Shown: positions 46,111 through 55,938, counted from the stretch's first letter. The stretch: 64,000 nucleotides of DNA from Bacteroidales bacterium (GCA_017482565.1 JAFUMO010000055.1:107082-171081), one strand, 5' to 3'. Notes: a model not told the origin generated them from the sequence alone. A program made the numbers and translations.

Positions 46111-47250
46111 TTATTTGTTCCTGTCCTTGAGCATCTTCAGTACTTTGTCTACAGGGAGTGCTTCAACAATCTTGCCGTTATAGCCTTTTGTTGTTTCTGC
46201 CATAAACATTGAATTCCACAAAGCTTCAGCTGTGGCCTCAATGGTTGCGGCAAAGATTGGGGACATCTGTCCGTTGTCCAGAAGTGTTTGGGTATGCAGC
46301 TTTTTGCTGTCATCAATCAGGTTTTCAGGGGCTACAGAGAGGGCAATTACATAGTCACCGCTGCCGTTTGAGGCAATGCCGCCGGTCTTTGCAAGTCCCA
46401 TCATGGCTCTTTTTGCAACCCTTTCAAGGTTGCGGGAATCAATGGGGGCATCGGTTATTACAACCATCATGCATGAGCCGTCCGCTGATTTTGATTGTGG
46501 AATATCATTCTTGTATGAAAATACGCCAAGCTTCTGTCCTACCTGTACGCCGTCTATCTCCAATATTCCACCATAGTTTGACTGTACAATAACTCCAATG
46601 GTATATCCGCCCAAGGATTCAGGCAGAACCCTTGAGGAGGTGCCTATGCCGCCTTTAAAATTGAATGCAACTGTACCTGTACCTGCACCTACGCATCCCT
46701 GCTCCACTTTGCCTCCCTTGGCATTTTTGAGGGCCTGGAGGACTATCTCAGGTGTAACGTATCTCTGCTGGATCTTGTTGAGGCCGCCATCATTGGTCTC
46801 CCCTACCACAGCGTTCACAGAACGGAGGTTTCCGTTACCTGGCTGCTGGAGGGTATATGTTATGAGTCCGTCAATTCCTGCCGCCACGTTCAGGGTGTTT
46901 GTAAGTACAATAGGGGTCTCAATGTTGCCGAGCTCCTGTACTTGGGTATATCCTGCAAGCTTACCGAATCCGTTTCCTGCATAGATTGCTGCAGGTACCT
47001 TTTTCCTGAATATATTGCCCTGGTGGGGAATGATTGCTGTAACGCCTGTGCGGATACTGTCTCCTTCAATGCAGGTAACCTGACCCACAGTTACGCCAGG
47101 TACATCTGTGATTGCGTTGTTTTTTCCTGTGTCGAATATACCTATAGGGAAGCCGTGTTCTCTGAGTGTTTTCTTCTGGGCCTGAGCATCATTGCTTCCT
47201 AAAGAAAAGATAAGTGCCAATGCGGTGATTGATAAATTTTTTATGGTCAT
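46111..47250 (-). CDS. P1-family (DmpA/BapA-like) aminopeptidase, exported
   Basis: A self-cleaving hydrolase of the DmpA fold. Start at 47250 (MTIKNLSITALALIF) gives 379 residues with a signal peptide ending near AQAQ; the frame is open to 47352 but that part is not homologous-looking. Family blocks are FDTGKNNAITDVPGVTVG, GVTAIIP, YAGNGFGKLAG, VVGETNDGGLN, EQGCVGAGTGTVAFNFKGGIGTSSR (the GTSSR zone corresponds to the autoproteolysis/nucleophile site) and IGVIVQSNYGG. It probably trims D- or beta-amino acid peptides in the periplasm. Confidence 0.93.
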   Translation of the reverse strand: MTIKNLSITALALIFSLGSNDAQAQKKTLREHGFPIGIFDTGKNNAITDVPGVTVGQVTCIEGDSIRTGVTAIIPHQGNIFRKKVPAAIYAGNGFGKLAGYTQVQELGNIETPIVLTNTLNVAAGIDGLITYTLQQPGNGNLRSVNAVVGETNDGGLNKIQQRYVTPEIVLQALKNAKGGKVEQGCVGAGTGTVAFNFKGGIGTSSRVLPESLGGYTIGVIVQSNYGGILEIDGVQVGQKLGVFSYKNDIPQSKSADGSCMMVVITDAPIDSRNLERVAKRAMMGLAKTGGIASNGSGDYVIALSVAPENLIDDSKKLHTQTLLDNGQMSPIFAATIEATAEALWNSMFMAETTKGYNGKIVEALPVDKVLKMLKDRNK

Positions 47251-47323
47251 AGGGGTTAGTTTTTGTATTTTACAAATATAGTTTTTATTTTGTAGTTCGT
47301 AAACAAGATTTGGATTTATTTTT

Positions 47324-48487
47324 ATGGAGAGAGCAATTTTTGTAAGTGTCATAACCCCGTCAAATACAGAAGAGCAGGTAACTGAGTATCTGGATGAGCT
47401 GCAATTCCTGGCTGAAACTGCAGGTGCTGTTGGAGAGAAGCGTTTTGTACAGAGGGTTGACAGGCCAAATTCAAAAACTTACGTGGGGAGCGGTAAACTT
47501 GAGGAAATTAAAGCTTATATAGTTGAAAATGAGATAAAGCTTGTCATCTTTGATGATGAGCTGTCACCTTCGCAGTTGAGGAACCTTGAGAGGGAACTGG
47601 AATGCAGGATTCTGGACAGGACAAACCTGATCCTTGACATTTTTGCCCAGAGGGCCAAGACTGCCTATGCAAAGACACAGGTGGAACTGGCACAGTACCA
47701 GTATCTCCTTCCAAGGCTTACAAGGATGTGGACACACCTTGAGAGGCAAAGGGGAGGTATAGGTATGAGGGGGCCGGGAGAAAGCCAGATTGAGACTGAC
47801 CGCCGTATTATTCTAGACAAGATTAGCCGTCTGAAGGAGCAGTTGAGGAAGATTGACAAGCAAATGGCCTCGCAGAGGGGAAATAGGGGCAGTATGGTGA
47901 GGATTTCCCTTGTGGGGTATACTAATGTGGGAAAGAGTACCTTGATGAACCTGCTTGCCAAAAGTGAGGTTTTTGCGGAAAACAAGCTTTTTGCAACCCT
48001 TGATACTACAGTAAGGAAGGTGGTGATAGAGAATGTGCCGTTCCTCTTGAGTGATACGGTTGGATTTATAAGGAAGCTGCCCCATCAGCTTGTAGAGTCT
48101 TTCAAGAGCACTCTAGATGAGGTGAGGGAGGCAGATATCCTAATGCATGTAGTGGATATCTCGCATCCTAATTTTGAAGAGCAGATTAAGGTTGTCAAGC
48201 AGACTCTTCAGGAGATTGGAGCGGGAGAAAAGCCTACCTTTATGGTGTTCAACAAGATAGATGCATATAAATATGTTGAGCAGGATGAGTTTGACCTTGG
48301 TCCCAAGAAGAGGGAGAACTACTCACTTGAAGAGCTCAGGAACTCATGGATGTACAAGGAGAATACCCCGGCAATCTTCATTTCTGCAAAGGAGAAGATG
48401 CATATAGACAAGCTCCGTAATGATCTATACAAGATGGTGGCCGAGATTCATGCGGGAAGGTATCCTTTTGACAATTTCCTGTGGTAA
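47324..48487 (+). CDS. hflX: Ribosome-associated GTPase HflX
   Basis: HflX splits or rescues stalled 70S ribosomes under stress. The 387 residues contain the N-terminal HflX glycine-rich domain (RPNSKTYVGSGKLEE), the mid helix block RMWTHLERQRGGIGMRGPGE with coiled coil, and the G domain: G1 GYTNVGKSTLMN, G3 DTVGFIRKLP, G4 NKID. The C-terminus is short, as in Bacteroidota. It is divergent from the P1 peptidase and has a terminator. Confidence 0.96.
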   Translation: MERAIFVSVITPSNTEEQVTEYLDELQFLAETAGAVGEKRFVQRVDRPNSKTYVGSGKLEEIKAYIVENEIKLVIFDDELSPSQLRNLERELECRILDRTNLILDIFAQRAKTAYAKTQVELAQYQYLLPRLTRMWTHLERQRGGIGMRGPGESQIETDRRIILDKISRLKEQLRKIDKQMASQRGNRGSMVRISLVGYTNVGKSTLMNLLAKSEVFAENKLFATLDTTVRKVVIENVPFLLSDTVGFIRKLPHQLVESFKSTLDEVREADILMHVVDISHPNFEEQIKVVKQTLQEIGAGEKPTFMVFNKIDAYKYVEQDEFDLGPKKRENYSLEELRNSWMYKENTPAIFISAKEKMHIDKLRNDLYKMVAEIHAGRYPFDNFLW

Positions 48488-48495
48488 GATGATAT

Positions 48496-48517
48496 GGGGA
48501 GGCTTACGGGCCTCCCC
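48496..48517. terminator. Terminator between hflX and the alpha/beta hydrolase gene
   Basis: GGGGAGGC (48496-48503) pairs perfectly with GCCTCCCC (48510-48517) between converging genes. Confidence 0.75.
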
Positions 48518-48542
48518 TCTGCTGTTTATATGTTTCCTTTTC

Positions 48543-49334
48543 TCATCCGTTGATGAATCTGTCAATTGCCTCAACTGCAGCTTCCGGATTTTCTATGAAC
48601 GAGTTGTGTCCTGTTTCTGCAATCAGGGCAACCTTTGCATGCGGGAATTCGGCAACCAGCTGTTCCCTTGTCTGCATGGTAATGAATTTGTCTTCAGTAC
48701 CGAACATCAGTATAAGGTTCTGCATGCCCTTAAGCACTTCCCTTGTATCTTTCCTGGCCATCATCCCCTTGATGCAGGCTACAATACCGTTAGGATCGTG
48801 TGTTTCACTTATTTCAACAGTTTCCTCTATCTTTTCATCCATACGTCTCAGGTTGCATGCGGCGTACATTTTTGGTATGCTCAATGATGCAAGGTGTCCG
48901 AGTTTGGCACTAAGTATGAGCTCTATCTCCCTCTCCCTGTCTGCTCTCTTTTCAGGGGAATCTGCGTTTGGTGTAGAGTTGAGCAGTATGAGTCCTTCAA
49001 ATGTCTCCGGGAACAGCTTTACGCAGTTCTGTGCAACATATCCTCCCATTGAATGTCCTGCAACATATGCTTTCTCAATACCGCATTTCTTAAGGATATC
49101 ATGAGCTACCTGTGCGCAGAATTCCATTGAGTTCACCTCCTTGTTGGAGCCGGACAGGCCATGACCAGGCAGATCTATGGCAACAATCCTGTATTTCTTC
49201 TCAAGTATCTCCACAAGTTCGTTGAAGATGTATAGAGTCTCAAGGTACCCATGTAGCAGGAGGATAGTCTTCTCTCCCTTTTTTGTATCCAGAATATGTA
49301 CCGGAATACCGTTTGAAATAGCAAAATACTCCAT
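48543..49334 (-). CDS. Alpha/beta hydrolase
   Basis: A 263-residue cytosolic hydrolase. Oxyanion-hole block LLLHGYLET, DLPGHGLSG, nucleophile elbow AGHSMGGYVAQ (Ser), acid in FGTEDKFI and catalytic His in ETGHNSFIENP are all present, and a helical cap lies between them. Substrate unknown. It stands alone between two terminators. Confidence 0.9.
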   Translation of the reverse strand: MEYFAISNGIPVHILDTKKGEKTILLLHGYLETLYIFNELVEILEKKYRIVAIDLPGHGLSGSNKEVNSMEFCAQVAHDILKKCGIEKAYVAGHSMGGYVAQNCVKLFPETFEGLILLNSTPNADSPEKRADREREIELILSAKLGHLASLSIPKMYAACNLRRMDEKIEETVEISETHDPNGIVACIKGMMARKDTREVLKGMQNLILMFGTEDKFITMQTREQLVAEFPHAKVALIAETGHNSFIENPEAAVEAIDRFING

Positions 49335-49373
49335 AATTCCCGTTTTCTCTTTACAAATATATGAATATTTGAT

Positions 49374-49406
49374 GCAAAAAAAAAGCTACCCGTAACCGGA
49401 TAGCTT
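49374..49406 (-). terminator. Intrinsic terminator of tonB
   Basis: On the minus strand AAGCTA (49406-49401) pairs with TAGCTT (49388-49383), with an inner CCGG/CCG pairing. It is followed by a run of about ten T (49384-49375). Confidence 0.8.
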
Positions 49407-49426
49407 CATGTATCTTTTGTTGTGTG

Positions 49427-50122
49427 TTATTTCAACTGGAATACCACAGGGAAAGTATATTTAACCTTTACAGGTTTGTTTCTCTGCATACCTGGTTTCC
49501 ATTTTGGTGAGCTTGATACCACGCGTACAGCCTCTTTGTCCAATGATGAATCAACACCTCTAAGAACTTTAACGTTCCTTACGCTACCGTCAGTATCAAT
49601 AGTGAACTGTAGGGTTACACGACCCTGCACACCGTTCTCTTTAGCAATCTCAGGATATACAATCTTGCCGAATACCCATTTTGTGAATGTATTTGCATCA
49701 CCACCCTGGAATGAAGGTTTCTGCTCTACTATTGCAAAAGGAATCTCCTCCTCCTCTACAACCTCTTCCTCAACCTGCTCTACAACGTAGTCCTTGATCT
49801 CTACTCCCAATGAAGCATCATCCTCAGTTGAAATCAGGAAGTTGTCCTCAACCTTGATGTCATCATCAACGATATCAATGATATCTGACATTACAGGCTC
49901 CTTTGGTGCTTCTGGTGGTGGAAGCTGCTCTTCCTGTGTGATTGGAACCTGCTCCTCCTCAATTACAATAGCAACCTCTTCCTCAAGAATACTTACTGAA
50001 GTCTCTGTTGTACTCCATTCAAATGCGCCAAGGACTATCAAAAGTGCAATTATTAGTCCAATTTCTGTGAACAAGAACTTTTTGTTCTGCAAGTTGGCTT
50101 TAGGTGATTTCTTTATTTCCAT
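49427..50122 (-). CDS. tonB: TonB energy-transducing protein
   Basis: TonB passes proton-motive energy from ExbBD to outer-membrane TonB-dependent receptors. The 231 residues have one N-terminal membrane anchor (IGLIIALLIVLGAF). A long acidic linker (many Glu/Val, PPPEAPKEP) replaces the usual Pro-Lys repeats. The C-terminal TonB domain has YPEIAKENGVQGRVTLQFTIDTDG, VRNVKVLRGVDSSLDKEA and WKPGMQRNKPVKVKYTFPV. No exbBD genes are next to it. The 228-bp upstream gap is AT-rich and contains the mdh terminator. Confidence 0.95.
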   Translation of the reverse strand: MEIKKSPKANLQNKKFLFTEIGLIIALLIVLGAFEWSTTETSVSILEEEVAIVIEEEQVPITQEEQLPPPEAPKEPVMSDIIDIVDDDIKVEDNFLISTEDDASLGVEIKDYVVEQVEEEVVEEEEIPFAIVEQKPSFQGGDANTFTKWVFGKIVYPEIAKENGVQGRVTLQFTIDTDGSVRNVKVLRGVDSSLDKEAVRVVSSSPKWKPGMQRNKPVKVKYTFPVVFQLK

Positions 50123-50279
50123 TTTTTTTATGTTATTTCGTGTATAAAGCGGTTGTAAAATTAGTAAATTATTTACAAATAAGCATATATTTTGTTAATA
50201 AATTACCATTCTATATTGCAATGTGTTGAAATATAGAGTTTTATTTTTTTACTTTCCCTTAACGAAATGTTAATAAAAT

Positions 50280-50313
50280 AGGGTTTTTATAGCTTTTGCA
50301 CTACAAAAACCCT
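50280..50313 (-). terminator. Intrinsic terminator of mdh
   Basis: AGGGTTTTT (50280-50288) pairs perfectly with AAAAACCCT (50305-50313); on the minus strand ATTTTATTA follows. The rest of 50123-50350 shows nothing further. Confidence 0.65.
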
Positions 50314-50350
50314 ACTGTATTGTCTTTGAAACAGTTATTTTTGAAGCGTA

Positions 50351-51298
50351 TTATTTCTTCAGGATATCCATTTCGTAAAGGATGTTGTTGGTTTTCCTTG
50401 TAGCATCAGCACTCTTTTGGAACAACTCCATCTCCTCTGCGTTAAGCTTGTATTTTACAACTTTCTCGCAGCCTTTCTTTCCAATTACTGCAGGAACTCC
50501 TATGCAGATATCCTCCTGCCCGTACTCGCCGTCCAAAGCCACGCAGCAAGGATATACTTTCTTCTCGTCCATTACGATTGATTTTACGAGAACTGCTGCA
50601 GAAGCACCTGGAGCATACCAAGCTGAAGTTCCGAGAAGTTTTGTAAGGGTTGCGCCACCTACCATTGTATCAGCAACTACCTGCTCGGCTGCTTTCTTGG
50701 AAAGGAGTTCTTTTACTGCTACACCTCTGTAGTTTGCAAATCTGATAAGAGGAATCATTGTAGTGTCACCGTGACCGCCGATAACCATACCCTCAATGTC
50801 GCTTGCTGGTGCCTTGAGAGCCTTGCTCAGGAAGTACTGGAAGCGGCTGCTGTCGAGGATACCGCCCATACCGATAACCCTGTTCTTAGGAAGACCAGTC
50901 TTCTTGAGTGTAAGATATGTCATAGGGTCCATAGGGTTTGAAACTATAACGAGGATAGCTTTTGGAGAGTGTTTCAATACATTCTCAACAACGCTGCTTA
51001 CTATACCAGCATTTACACCGATAAGCTCCTCCCTTGTCATGCCAGGTTTTCTAGGAAGACCGGAAGTTACAACCACAACATCTGAGTTGGCTGTTGCCTT
51101 GTAATCATTGGTAACACCGGTTACTTTAGTATCAAATTTGTAAAGGTTTGCAGTCTGCATCATATCCATTGCCTTACCCTCTGATACACCCTCCTTGATG
51201 TCCAGAAGAACAATCTCAGAACAGAATTTCATGTGCAGCATTGCATTTGCACAAGTAGCACCTACGTTACCGGCGCCAATAACACTTACTTTAGCCAT
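50351..51298 (-). CDS. mdh: Malate dehydrogenase
   Basis: NAD-dependent malate dehydrogenase of the LDH-like group, 315 residues, serving the reductive branch to fumarate and thus working with FrdAB encoded 5 kb away. Marks are the NAD fold VIGAGNVGATCANAM with Asp in VLLDIKEG, the Arg-containing loop LPRKPGMTREEL (active-site Arg), VSNPMDPMTYL, and the catalytic His in GGHGDTTMIPL. It is divergent from ybeY. Confidence 0.97.
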   Translation of the reverse strand: MAKVSVIGAGNVGATCANAMLHMKFCSEIVLLDIKEGVSEGKAMDMMQTANLYKFDTKVTGVTNDYKATANSDVVVVTSGLPRKPGMTREELIGVNAGIVSSVVENVLKHSPKAILVIVSNPMDPMTYLTLKKTGLPKNRVIGMGGILDSSRFQYFLSKALKAPASDIEGMVIGGHGDTTMIPLIRFANYRGVAVKELLSKKAAEQVVADTMVGGATLTKLLGTSAWYAPGASAAVLVKSIVMDEKKVYPCCVALDGEYGQEDICIGVPAVIGKKGCEKVVKYKLNAEEMELFQKSADATRKTNNILYEMDILKK

Positions 51299-51399
51299 AA
51301 TAATTATTTTAAAGGTTTTAATTTTTAATTTCTAAGTTGTAGCTTTGCCGCTACAAACACAGCAAAGTTATTAAACTTTGTCAACATAAGTAAATTTTT

Positions 51400-51831
51400 A
51401 TGGTCAGATTTTTCAATAAGGACATCAAATTTGAGCTTAAGGACAAACTTCTGTATAAAAGGTGGATTAAATCTGTTGTTCAAGAACATGGAAATAGGGT
51501 GGGGGATGTAAATGTCATCTTCTGCAATGATGACTACATTCTTGAAATCAACAACCGGTTTTTGGGGCACGACTACTATACAGACATAATTACATTTGAC
51601 TATTCGGAGGAAGATCTGATCAATGGTGAGCTGTATATAAGTATAGATACAGTAATGGCAAATGCCGGAGAATACAACCAGAATTTTCCCGACGAATTGA
51701 ACAGGGTGATAATCCATGGCTTCCTTCATCTGTGCGGACTTGATGACCACTCTGAGGATGACATCAGACTGATGAGGGAGGCTGAAAACTCATCACTTGA
51801 AAAGCTTGAGGAAATATTGCTTTCTAAATAA
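51400..51831 (+). CDS. ybeY: Endoribonuclease YbeY (16S rRNA maturation)
   Basis: YbeY is a zinc-dependent RNase in rRNA processing and ribosome quality control. The 143 residues contain NVIFCNDDYILEINNRFL, TDIITFDYSE and the metal-binding HGFLHLCGLDDHSEDD, in which the last His lies one position later than in proteobacterial HGxLHLxGxDH; this spacing is usual for the phylum. The gene ends three bases before mnmG, so the two are translated from one mRNA. Confidence 0.95.
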   Translation: MVRFFNKDIKFELKDKLLYKRWIKSVVQEHGNRVGDVNVIFCNDDYILEINNRFLGHDYYTDIITFDYSEEDLINGELYISIDTVMANAGEYNQNFPDELNRVIIHGFLHLCGLDDHSEDDIRLMREAENSSLEKLEEILLSK

Positions 51832-51834
51832 TAT

Positions 51835-53844
51835 ATGGAAAGGGACTTTGATGTAATTGTAGTTGGAGCAGGTCATGCCGGATGTGAGGCAGCGGCTGCA
51901 GCTGCAAAGATGGGCAAGAAGACACTTCTTGTTACGATGGACATGAACAAGATAGCCCAGATGTCTTGCAACCCGGCAATAGGTGGAATTGCAAAGGGCC
52001 AGATTGTAAGGGAAATTGACGCATTGGGCGGGTGCTCCGCTCTTGTCACAGATGCAAGCACCCTTCAGTTCAGGATGCTAAACCGTTCCAAGGGGCCGGC
52101 CATGTGGAGCCCGAGGGCACAGTGTGACAGGGTCTATTATTCATTCAACTGGCGTTATATTCTGGAAAATACTCAAAATCTTTCTGTTTGGCAAGATGTA
52201 GTAAATTCATTAATTATTGAGAATGAGGAGGTTAAAGGTGTTTTAACCGTTTTGGGTGCAAAATTTACAGCCTCCGCCACCATCATTACTGCAGGAACGT
52301 TTCTAAACGGCAGATTATTTATAGGAAAAGAGACAACTGAAGGAGGCAGGGTAGGGGAGCTTTCATCATACGGTGTAACCGAGCAGCTTGAATCCTTCGG
52401 ACTTGAGAGCGGCAGGATGAAGACAGGCACACCACCAAGGATTGATGCAAGGTCCGTTGATTTCTCCAGACTGGAGAGACAGCCGGGAGATTCGTCACCT
52501 GCAAGATTCTCATTCCTGAATGTTCCTTCACCAATCCAGAACGGGGTTGATCAGATGAGCTGCTTTATGGTGCATACCAATTCAACCGTTCATGAGATAC
52601 TTAAGGGAGGTTTCAAGGATTCACCGTTGTTCTCAGGAAAGATTCATGGCATTGGCCCACGATACTGTCCGAGCATAGAGGACAAGCTTAAGACTTTTGA
52701 AGGGAAAGATTCGCACCAGCTCTTCCTTGAGCCTGAGGGATGGCATACATACGAATATTACCTTCAGGGATTCTCATCATCGCTCCCTTTTAATGTGCAG
52801 ATGGATGCCCTCAGAAATATCAAGGGGCTTGAGAAGGTAGAGATCTTCCGCCCTGCATACGCAGTGGAGTACGATTACTTCCCGCCAGTTCAGCTCAAGC
52901 ATACATTGGAGTGCAAGGCCCTGATGAATCTATACCTTGCCGGACAGGTTAATGGAACAACCGGTTATGAAGAAGCAGCAGCGCAAGGTTTGATGGCAGG
53001 TATCAATGCCGCCCTTGCATGTGACGGCAAAGATCCTTTTATCCTGAGAAGAGACCAGGCATATATAGGTGTACTGATTGATGACCTTGTAACCAAAGGA
53101 GTGGATGAGCCTTACAGAATGTTCACCTCAAGGGCAGAGTATAGAATATTGTTGAGGCAGGATAATGCAGACTTGAGGCTTACCAACGCTGGGTATGAGA
53201 TTGGTCTTGTTTCTGATGACAGGCTGAGGCTTGTTGAGCAGAAATACTCTTCCGTAGGTAAAATAGAGGAGATCTTCAACAGTGTATCTGCTGACCCTAT
53301 ACAGATAAATCCTTTCCTTGAGGGGGCAGGATCTTCTCCGCTTCCACAGAAGAGAAGGCTTGCAGACTTGCTCTCAAGGCCCCAGATCTCAATAAAGTCT
53401 TTGTTGAAGAATATTCCTCAGGAAGGGGAAATAATGCAACATGTAGTAGAGGTATCATCTAATAGTGGACTCACAAATTCCTTCAATAATTCAGGCCCTG
53501 CATCAGTAGGTGATAATTTTATTGAGCTCCCATATAAAACCCATACAAATGGCTTTACTCCTGAGGCTGCACAAATTCTTCCCGATGAAGTTTTGGAAAG
53601 TGTGGAGATAGCAGTAAAATACAAGGGGTATATTGAGAGGGAGCAGAGAATTGCTGATAAGATTCTAAGACTGGAGAATGTATCTATTCCAGAGAATTTT
53701 GATTTCCTTAAGGTAACTTCCCTGTCAATAGAGAGTAGGCAGAAGTTGATGAAACATAGGCCTACAACTATAGCCCAGGCTTCAAGGATTCCTGGGGTAT
53801 CTCCAGCAGATGTATCCGTTCTTCTCGTCTATTTTGGCAGATAA
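51835..53844 (+). CDS. mnmG: tRNA uridine-5-carboxymethylaminomethyl(34) synthesis enzyme MnmG
   Basis: MnmG (GidA) works with MnmE to modify U34 of several tRNAs, using FAD and NADH. FAD motif [45 protein letters not shown] and [17 protein letters not shown] are intact. At 669 residues it is some 40 longer than common MnmG. The extra sequence is an Asn/Ser-rich stretch (about residues 540-580, [17 protein letters not shown]) between the [11 protein letters not shown] helix and the IAVKYKGYI block. A parS-like site and a strong terminator follow immediately. Confidence 0.96.
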   Translation: MERDFDVIVVGAGHAGCEAAAAAAKMGKKTLLVTMDMNKIAQMSCNPAIGGIAKGQIVREIDALGGCSALVTDASTLQFRMLNRSKGPAMWSPRAQCDRVYYSFNWRYILENTQNLSVWQDVVNSLIIENEEVKGVLTVLGAKFTASATIITAGTFLNGRLFIGKETTEGGRVGELSSYGVTEQLESFGLESGRMKTGTPPRIDARSVDFSRLERQPGDSSPARFSFLNVPSPIQNGVDQMSCFMVHTNSTVHEILKGGFKDSPLFSGKIHGIGPRYCPSIEDKLKTFEGKDSHQLFLEPEGWHTYEYYLQGFSSSLPFNVQMDALRNIKGLEKVEIFRPAYAVEYDYFPPVQLKHTLECKALMNLYLAGQVNGTTGYEEAAAQGLMAGINAALACDGKDPFILRRDQAYIGVLIDDLVTKGVDEPYRMFTSRAEYRILLRQDNADLRLTNAGYEIGLVSDDRLRLVEQKYSSVGKIEEIFNSVSADPIQINPFLEGAGSSPLPQKRRLADLLSRPQISIKSLLKNIPQEGEIMQHVVEVSSNSGLTNSFNNSGPASVGDNFIELPYKTHTNGFTPEAAQILPDEVLESVEIAVKYKGYIEREQRIADKILRLENVSIPENFDFLKVTSLSIESRQKLMKHRPTTIAQASRIPGVSPADVSVLLVYFGR

Positions 53845-53851
53845 TTTTAAA

Positions 53852-53867
53852 TGTTCCACGTGGAACA
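53852..53867. promoter_or_regulatory. parS: parS-like centromere site (ParB/Spo0J binding)
   Basis: TGTTCCACGTGGAACA is a perfect 16-bp palindrome that fits the widely conserved chromosomal parS consensus TGTTNCACGTGNAACA. It lies eight bases after mnmG in non-coding DNA. Such sites bind ParB near the replication origin; the parAB genes are not in this window. The match is direct; binding is inferred from the known consensus. Confidence 0.8.
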
Positions 53868-53890
53868 ATTAATGTATAAACAATAAAAAT

Positions 53891-53934
53891 TAAAGCGGTC
53901 TAACTTTTGAAAAATAATAAGTTAGACCGCTTTA
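53891..53934. terminator. Bidirectional terminator after mnmG
   Basis: A perfect 16-bp stem (53891-53906 with 53919-53934) around a 12-base AT loop sits between mnmG and the converging GNAT gene. Confidence 0.88.
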
Positions 53935-53959
53935 GTTTATTTTATACTACATTGTTTTC

Positions 53960-54667
53960 TTATTCCATTGGGAAGCAGAAAAACGTGTTCCTGTAGATTT
54001 CTGGGTTAGGTGAATCCAGAGGGTTTACAGCGATGTAGGTTTCTTTCTGGTCCTCGACAAATTTGTATCCCAAAAGATGCTCCCTCAGTTCTCCCAAGGC
54101 TATGAGCCCTTCAAGTATTTCATTTTTTTTCCAGATGAATTTCCTTTCAAAATCCCTCATAATCCAGCTTGTGATTGCTTCTGATAGGGGTCTTTCCAGG
54201 ATGTTTTCTGTTGGGTCTGGCCTGTTTGTGCAGCGGTCAAGCATGCTGAACGGGTATGGTAGCTTAGGGACAGATATTGAGAATCCAAGGTTCAGGTAAT
54301 ATTTGTTTAAGCTTTGATATGCAGGCCTTTCAAAGATGAAACTGAAACCCTCTGTTTCTAAATCTCCTACAGTTTTCCTTATAAGGTTTGCAGCGAGTCT
54401 TCTGCCCTCGGCTTTCCTTAGTGTGGCAACACCAAACATGTACCAGCCGTTCCCCGTGGAACCTTCTTTTGTGTAATGGATCATGGGCATAAGGGAAATT
54501 ACGGAGATAATTTCGCCGTTTTCCTGGTGGATATAGCTTCTGCAATGTGGCATGATTCTGCTGAAAAGGATATCGAGATAGGTGGCGTCTGTTGTAAAAC
54601 GCTCTTCCCATATCTTCCTTATCCCTTCAAAATCCTCTTTGCAGTTTGCAATCCTTATCTCATCCAT
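53960..54667 (-). CDS. GNAT-family N-acetyltransferase-like protein
   Basis: A 235-residue protein with an N-terminal GNAT fold. Evidence is the start IRIANCKEDFEGIRKIWEE, the beta strands around EIISVISLMPM, WYMFGVATLRKAEGRRLAANLI as the acetyl-CoA-binding block (the R/Q-x-x-G-x-G/A motif is recognisable as KAEGRR), and YQSLNKYYLNLGF at the end of the fold. A C-terminal extension of about 80 residues is unassigned. Substrate unknown. A degenerate parS-like palindrome lies inside the gene at 54448-54463. Confidence 0.8.
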   Translation of the reverse strand: MDEIRIANCKEDFEGIRKIWEERFTTDATYLDILFSRIMPHCRSYIHQENGEIISVISLMPMIHYTKEGSTGNGWYMFGVATLRKAEGRRLAANLIRKTVGDLETEGFSFIFERPAYQSLNKYYLNLGFSISVPKLPYPFSMLDRCTNRPDPTENILERPLSEAITSWIMRDFERKFIWKKNEILEGLIALGELREHLLGYKFVEDQKETYIAVNPLDSPNPEIYRNTFFCFPME

Positions 54668-54732
54668 TATCCTTTATCTCTGTTTTATCTGCTTCCGTAC
54701 CCTTTTTATCTGGAAAAACCAGGGGAGGGGCA

Positions 54733-55824
54733 CTATTTGTTGTGCTGTAAAATAATCTCCTTTACGTCTGCCACAAACAAGTCTATATCCTCTTTTGTGG
54801 TGTTGAACGAGCACATCCATCTTACTTCGTTTGTGGTTTCATCCCATACATAGAAGTAGTGTTTTTTGTGCAGTTCTTCTCCAATCCATAGAGGGATTAT
54901 GGCAAATACGGCGTTGCTGTCTACGCTCTTTGAGATTTCAACTTCCGGAATCCCTTTCAGGCTTTCTGCAAGGTATTTTGCCATTGAATTTGACTGTCCT
55001 GCAAGTTTCAGGTAGAGGTCGTCCTTCAGGTATGCCTCAAACTGTGCTGCTATGAACCTGCTCTTTGAGTAGAGCTGGGTTGTCTGTTTTCTCAGGTATT
55101 GCAGGTTTTTGGCAGCTTCCATATTCTGGATATTCATAGGCAAGCCGTTGCTGTCGGGAAGGGTATTTTCAGGCCTGTGGAAGATTACTACAGCCTCTCC
55201 CATGAGCAGGCCGTTCTTTGTGCCGCCGAATGAGAGGGCATCCACACCGCAGTCATTGATGAAGGATTTGATTGGGAGCCCCAGTGATTCTGCTGCATTT
55301 GAGATTCTTGAACCGTCTACATGGAGGTAGCAGCCGTGGCTGTGCATGAGGTCTGCCAGCTCCTTTATCTCCTCTGGGGTGTAGTTTGTGCCAAGTTCTG
55401 TAGGCTGCGAGATTGAGAGGATCTTTGGCTGTGCGTGGTGTTGGAAACCAAATCCTGTGAGCCCTTTCTTTACCTCTTCAGGGGTTACTTTTCCGTCAGG
55501 GGCATCAAGGGGTATTATCCTGGATGCGGAGATTTTCTCAACTGCACCGCACTCATCCACATTTATGTGGGCGGTGGCAGGGGCCAGTACGGAGTTATAG
55601 CTTCTGAGGAATCCCTGCAGGGCAACTATGTTTGCACCTGTGCCGTTGAATACGAAGAAGGCTGTGCAGTTTCCCCCAAGCAGATCCTCCAGCTTGTTGA
55701 GGACGCTTCTGGTGTAGTTGTCTTCGCCGTATGCGGTTGCAAATTCCTTGTTTTCATTCAGGATGGCTTCCATGATGGTAGGATGTACCCCCGAGTGGTT
55801 GTCGCTGCCAAAACTATGTTTCAT
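54733..55824 (-). CDS. Low-specificity threonine aldolase-type PLP enzyme
   Basis: A fold-type I PLP lyase of 363 residues that cleaves threonine or allo-threonine to glycine and acetaldehyde, or a close beta-eliminating relative. Marks are the start SFGSDNHSGVHP, GTGANIVAL in the cofactor site, HVDGSRISNAAESLG (Asp that holds the pyridine ring) and the Schiff-base Lys in LSFGGTKNGLL. The glycine it makes could feed the glycine cleavage system whose H protein is encoded downstream. A TAAATTTG -7 box lies in the leader; no -33 box was found. Confidence 0.92.
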   Translation of the reverse strand: MKHSFGSDNHSGVHPTIMEAILNENKEFATAYGEDNYTRSVLNKLEDLLGGNCTAFFVFNGTGANIVALQGFLRSYNSVLAPATAHINVDECGAVEKISASRIIPLDAPDGKVTPEEVKKGLTGFGFQHHAQPKILSISQPTELGTNYTPEEIKELADLMHSHGCYLHVDGSRISNAAESLGLPIKSFINDCGVDALSFGGTKNGLLMGEAVVIFHRPENTLPDSNGLPMNIQNMEAAKNLQYLRKQTTQLYSKSRFIAAQFEAYLKDDLYLKLAGQSNSMAKYLAESLKGIPEVEISKSVDSNAVFAIIPLWIGEELHKKHYFYVWDETTNEVRWMCSFNTTKEDIDLFVADVKEIILQHNK

Positions 55825-55938
55825 GATACTGTGATATTAATAATGGGAACTTAATGTATATCAATTTTCACAAATTTATATACTTTGGGGGATATTCTCC
55901 CATTTTTTATATAAATTTGGCATTACACACTTATAAAC

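Noticed and set aside
54448-54463. parS-like palindrome CGTTCCCCGTGGAACC inside the GNAT gene
   Set aside because: It differs from the consensus at three positions including the central CACGTG, and it is coding sequence. It is probably chance, though a weak secondary site cannot be excluded.
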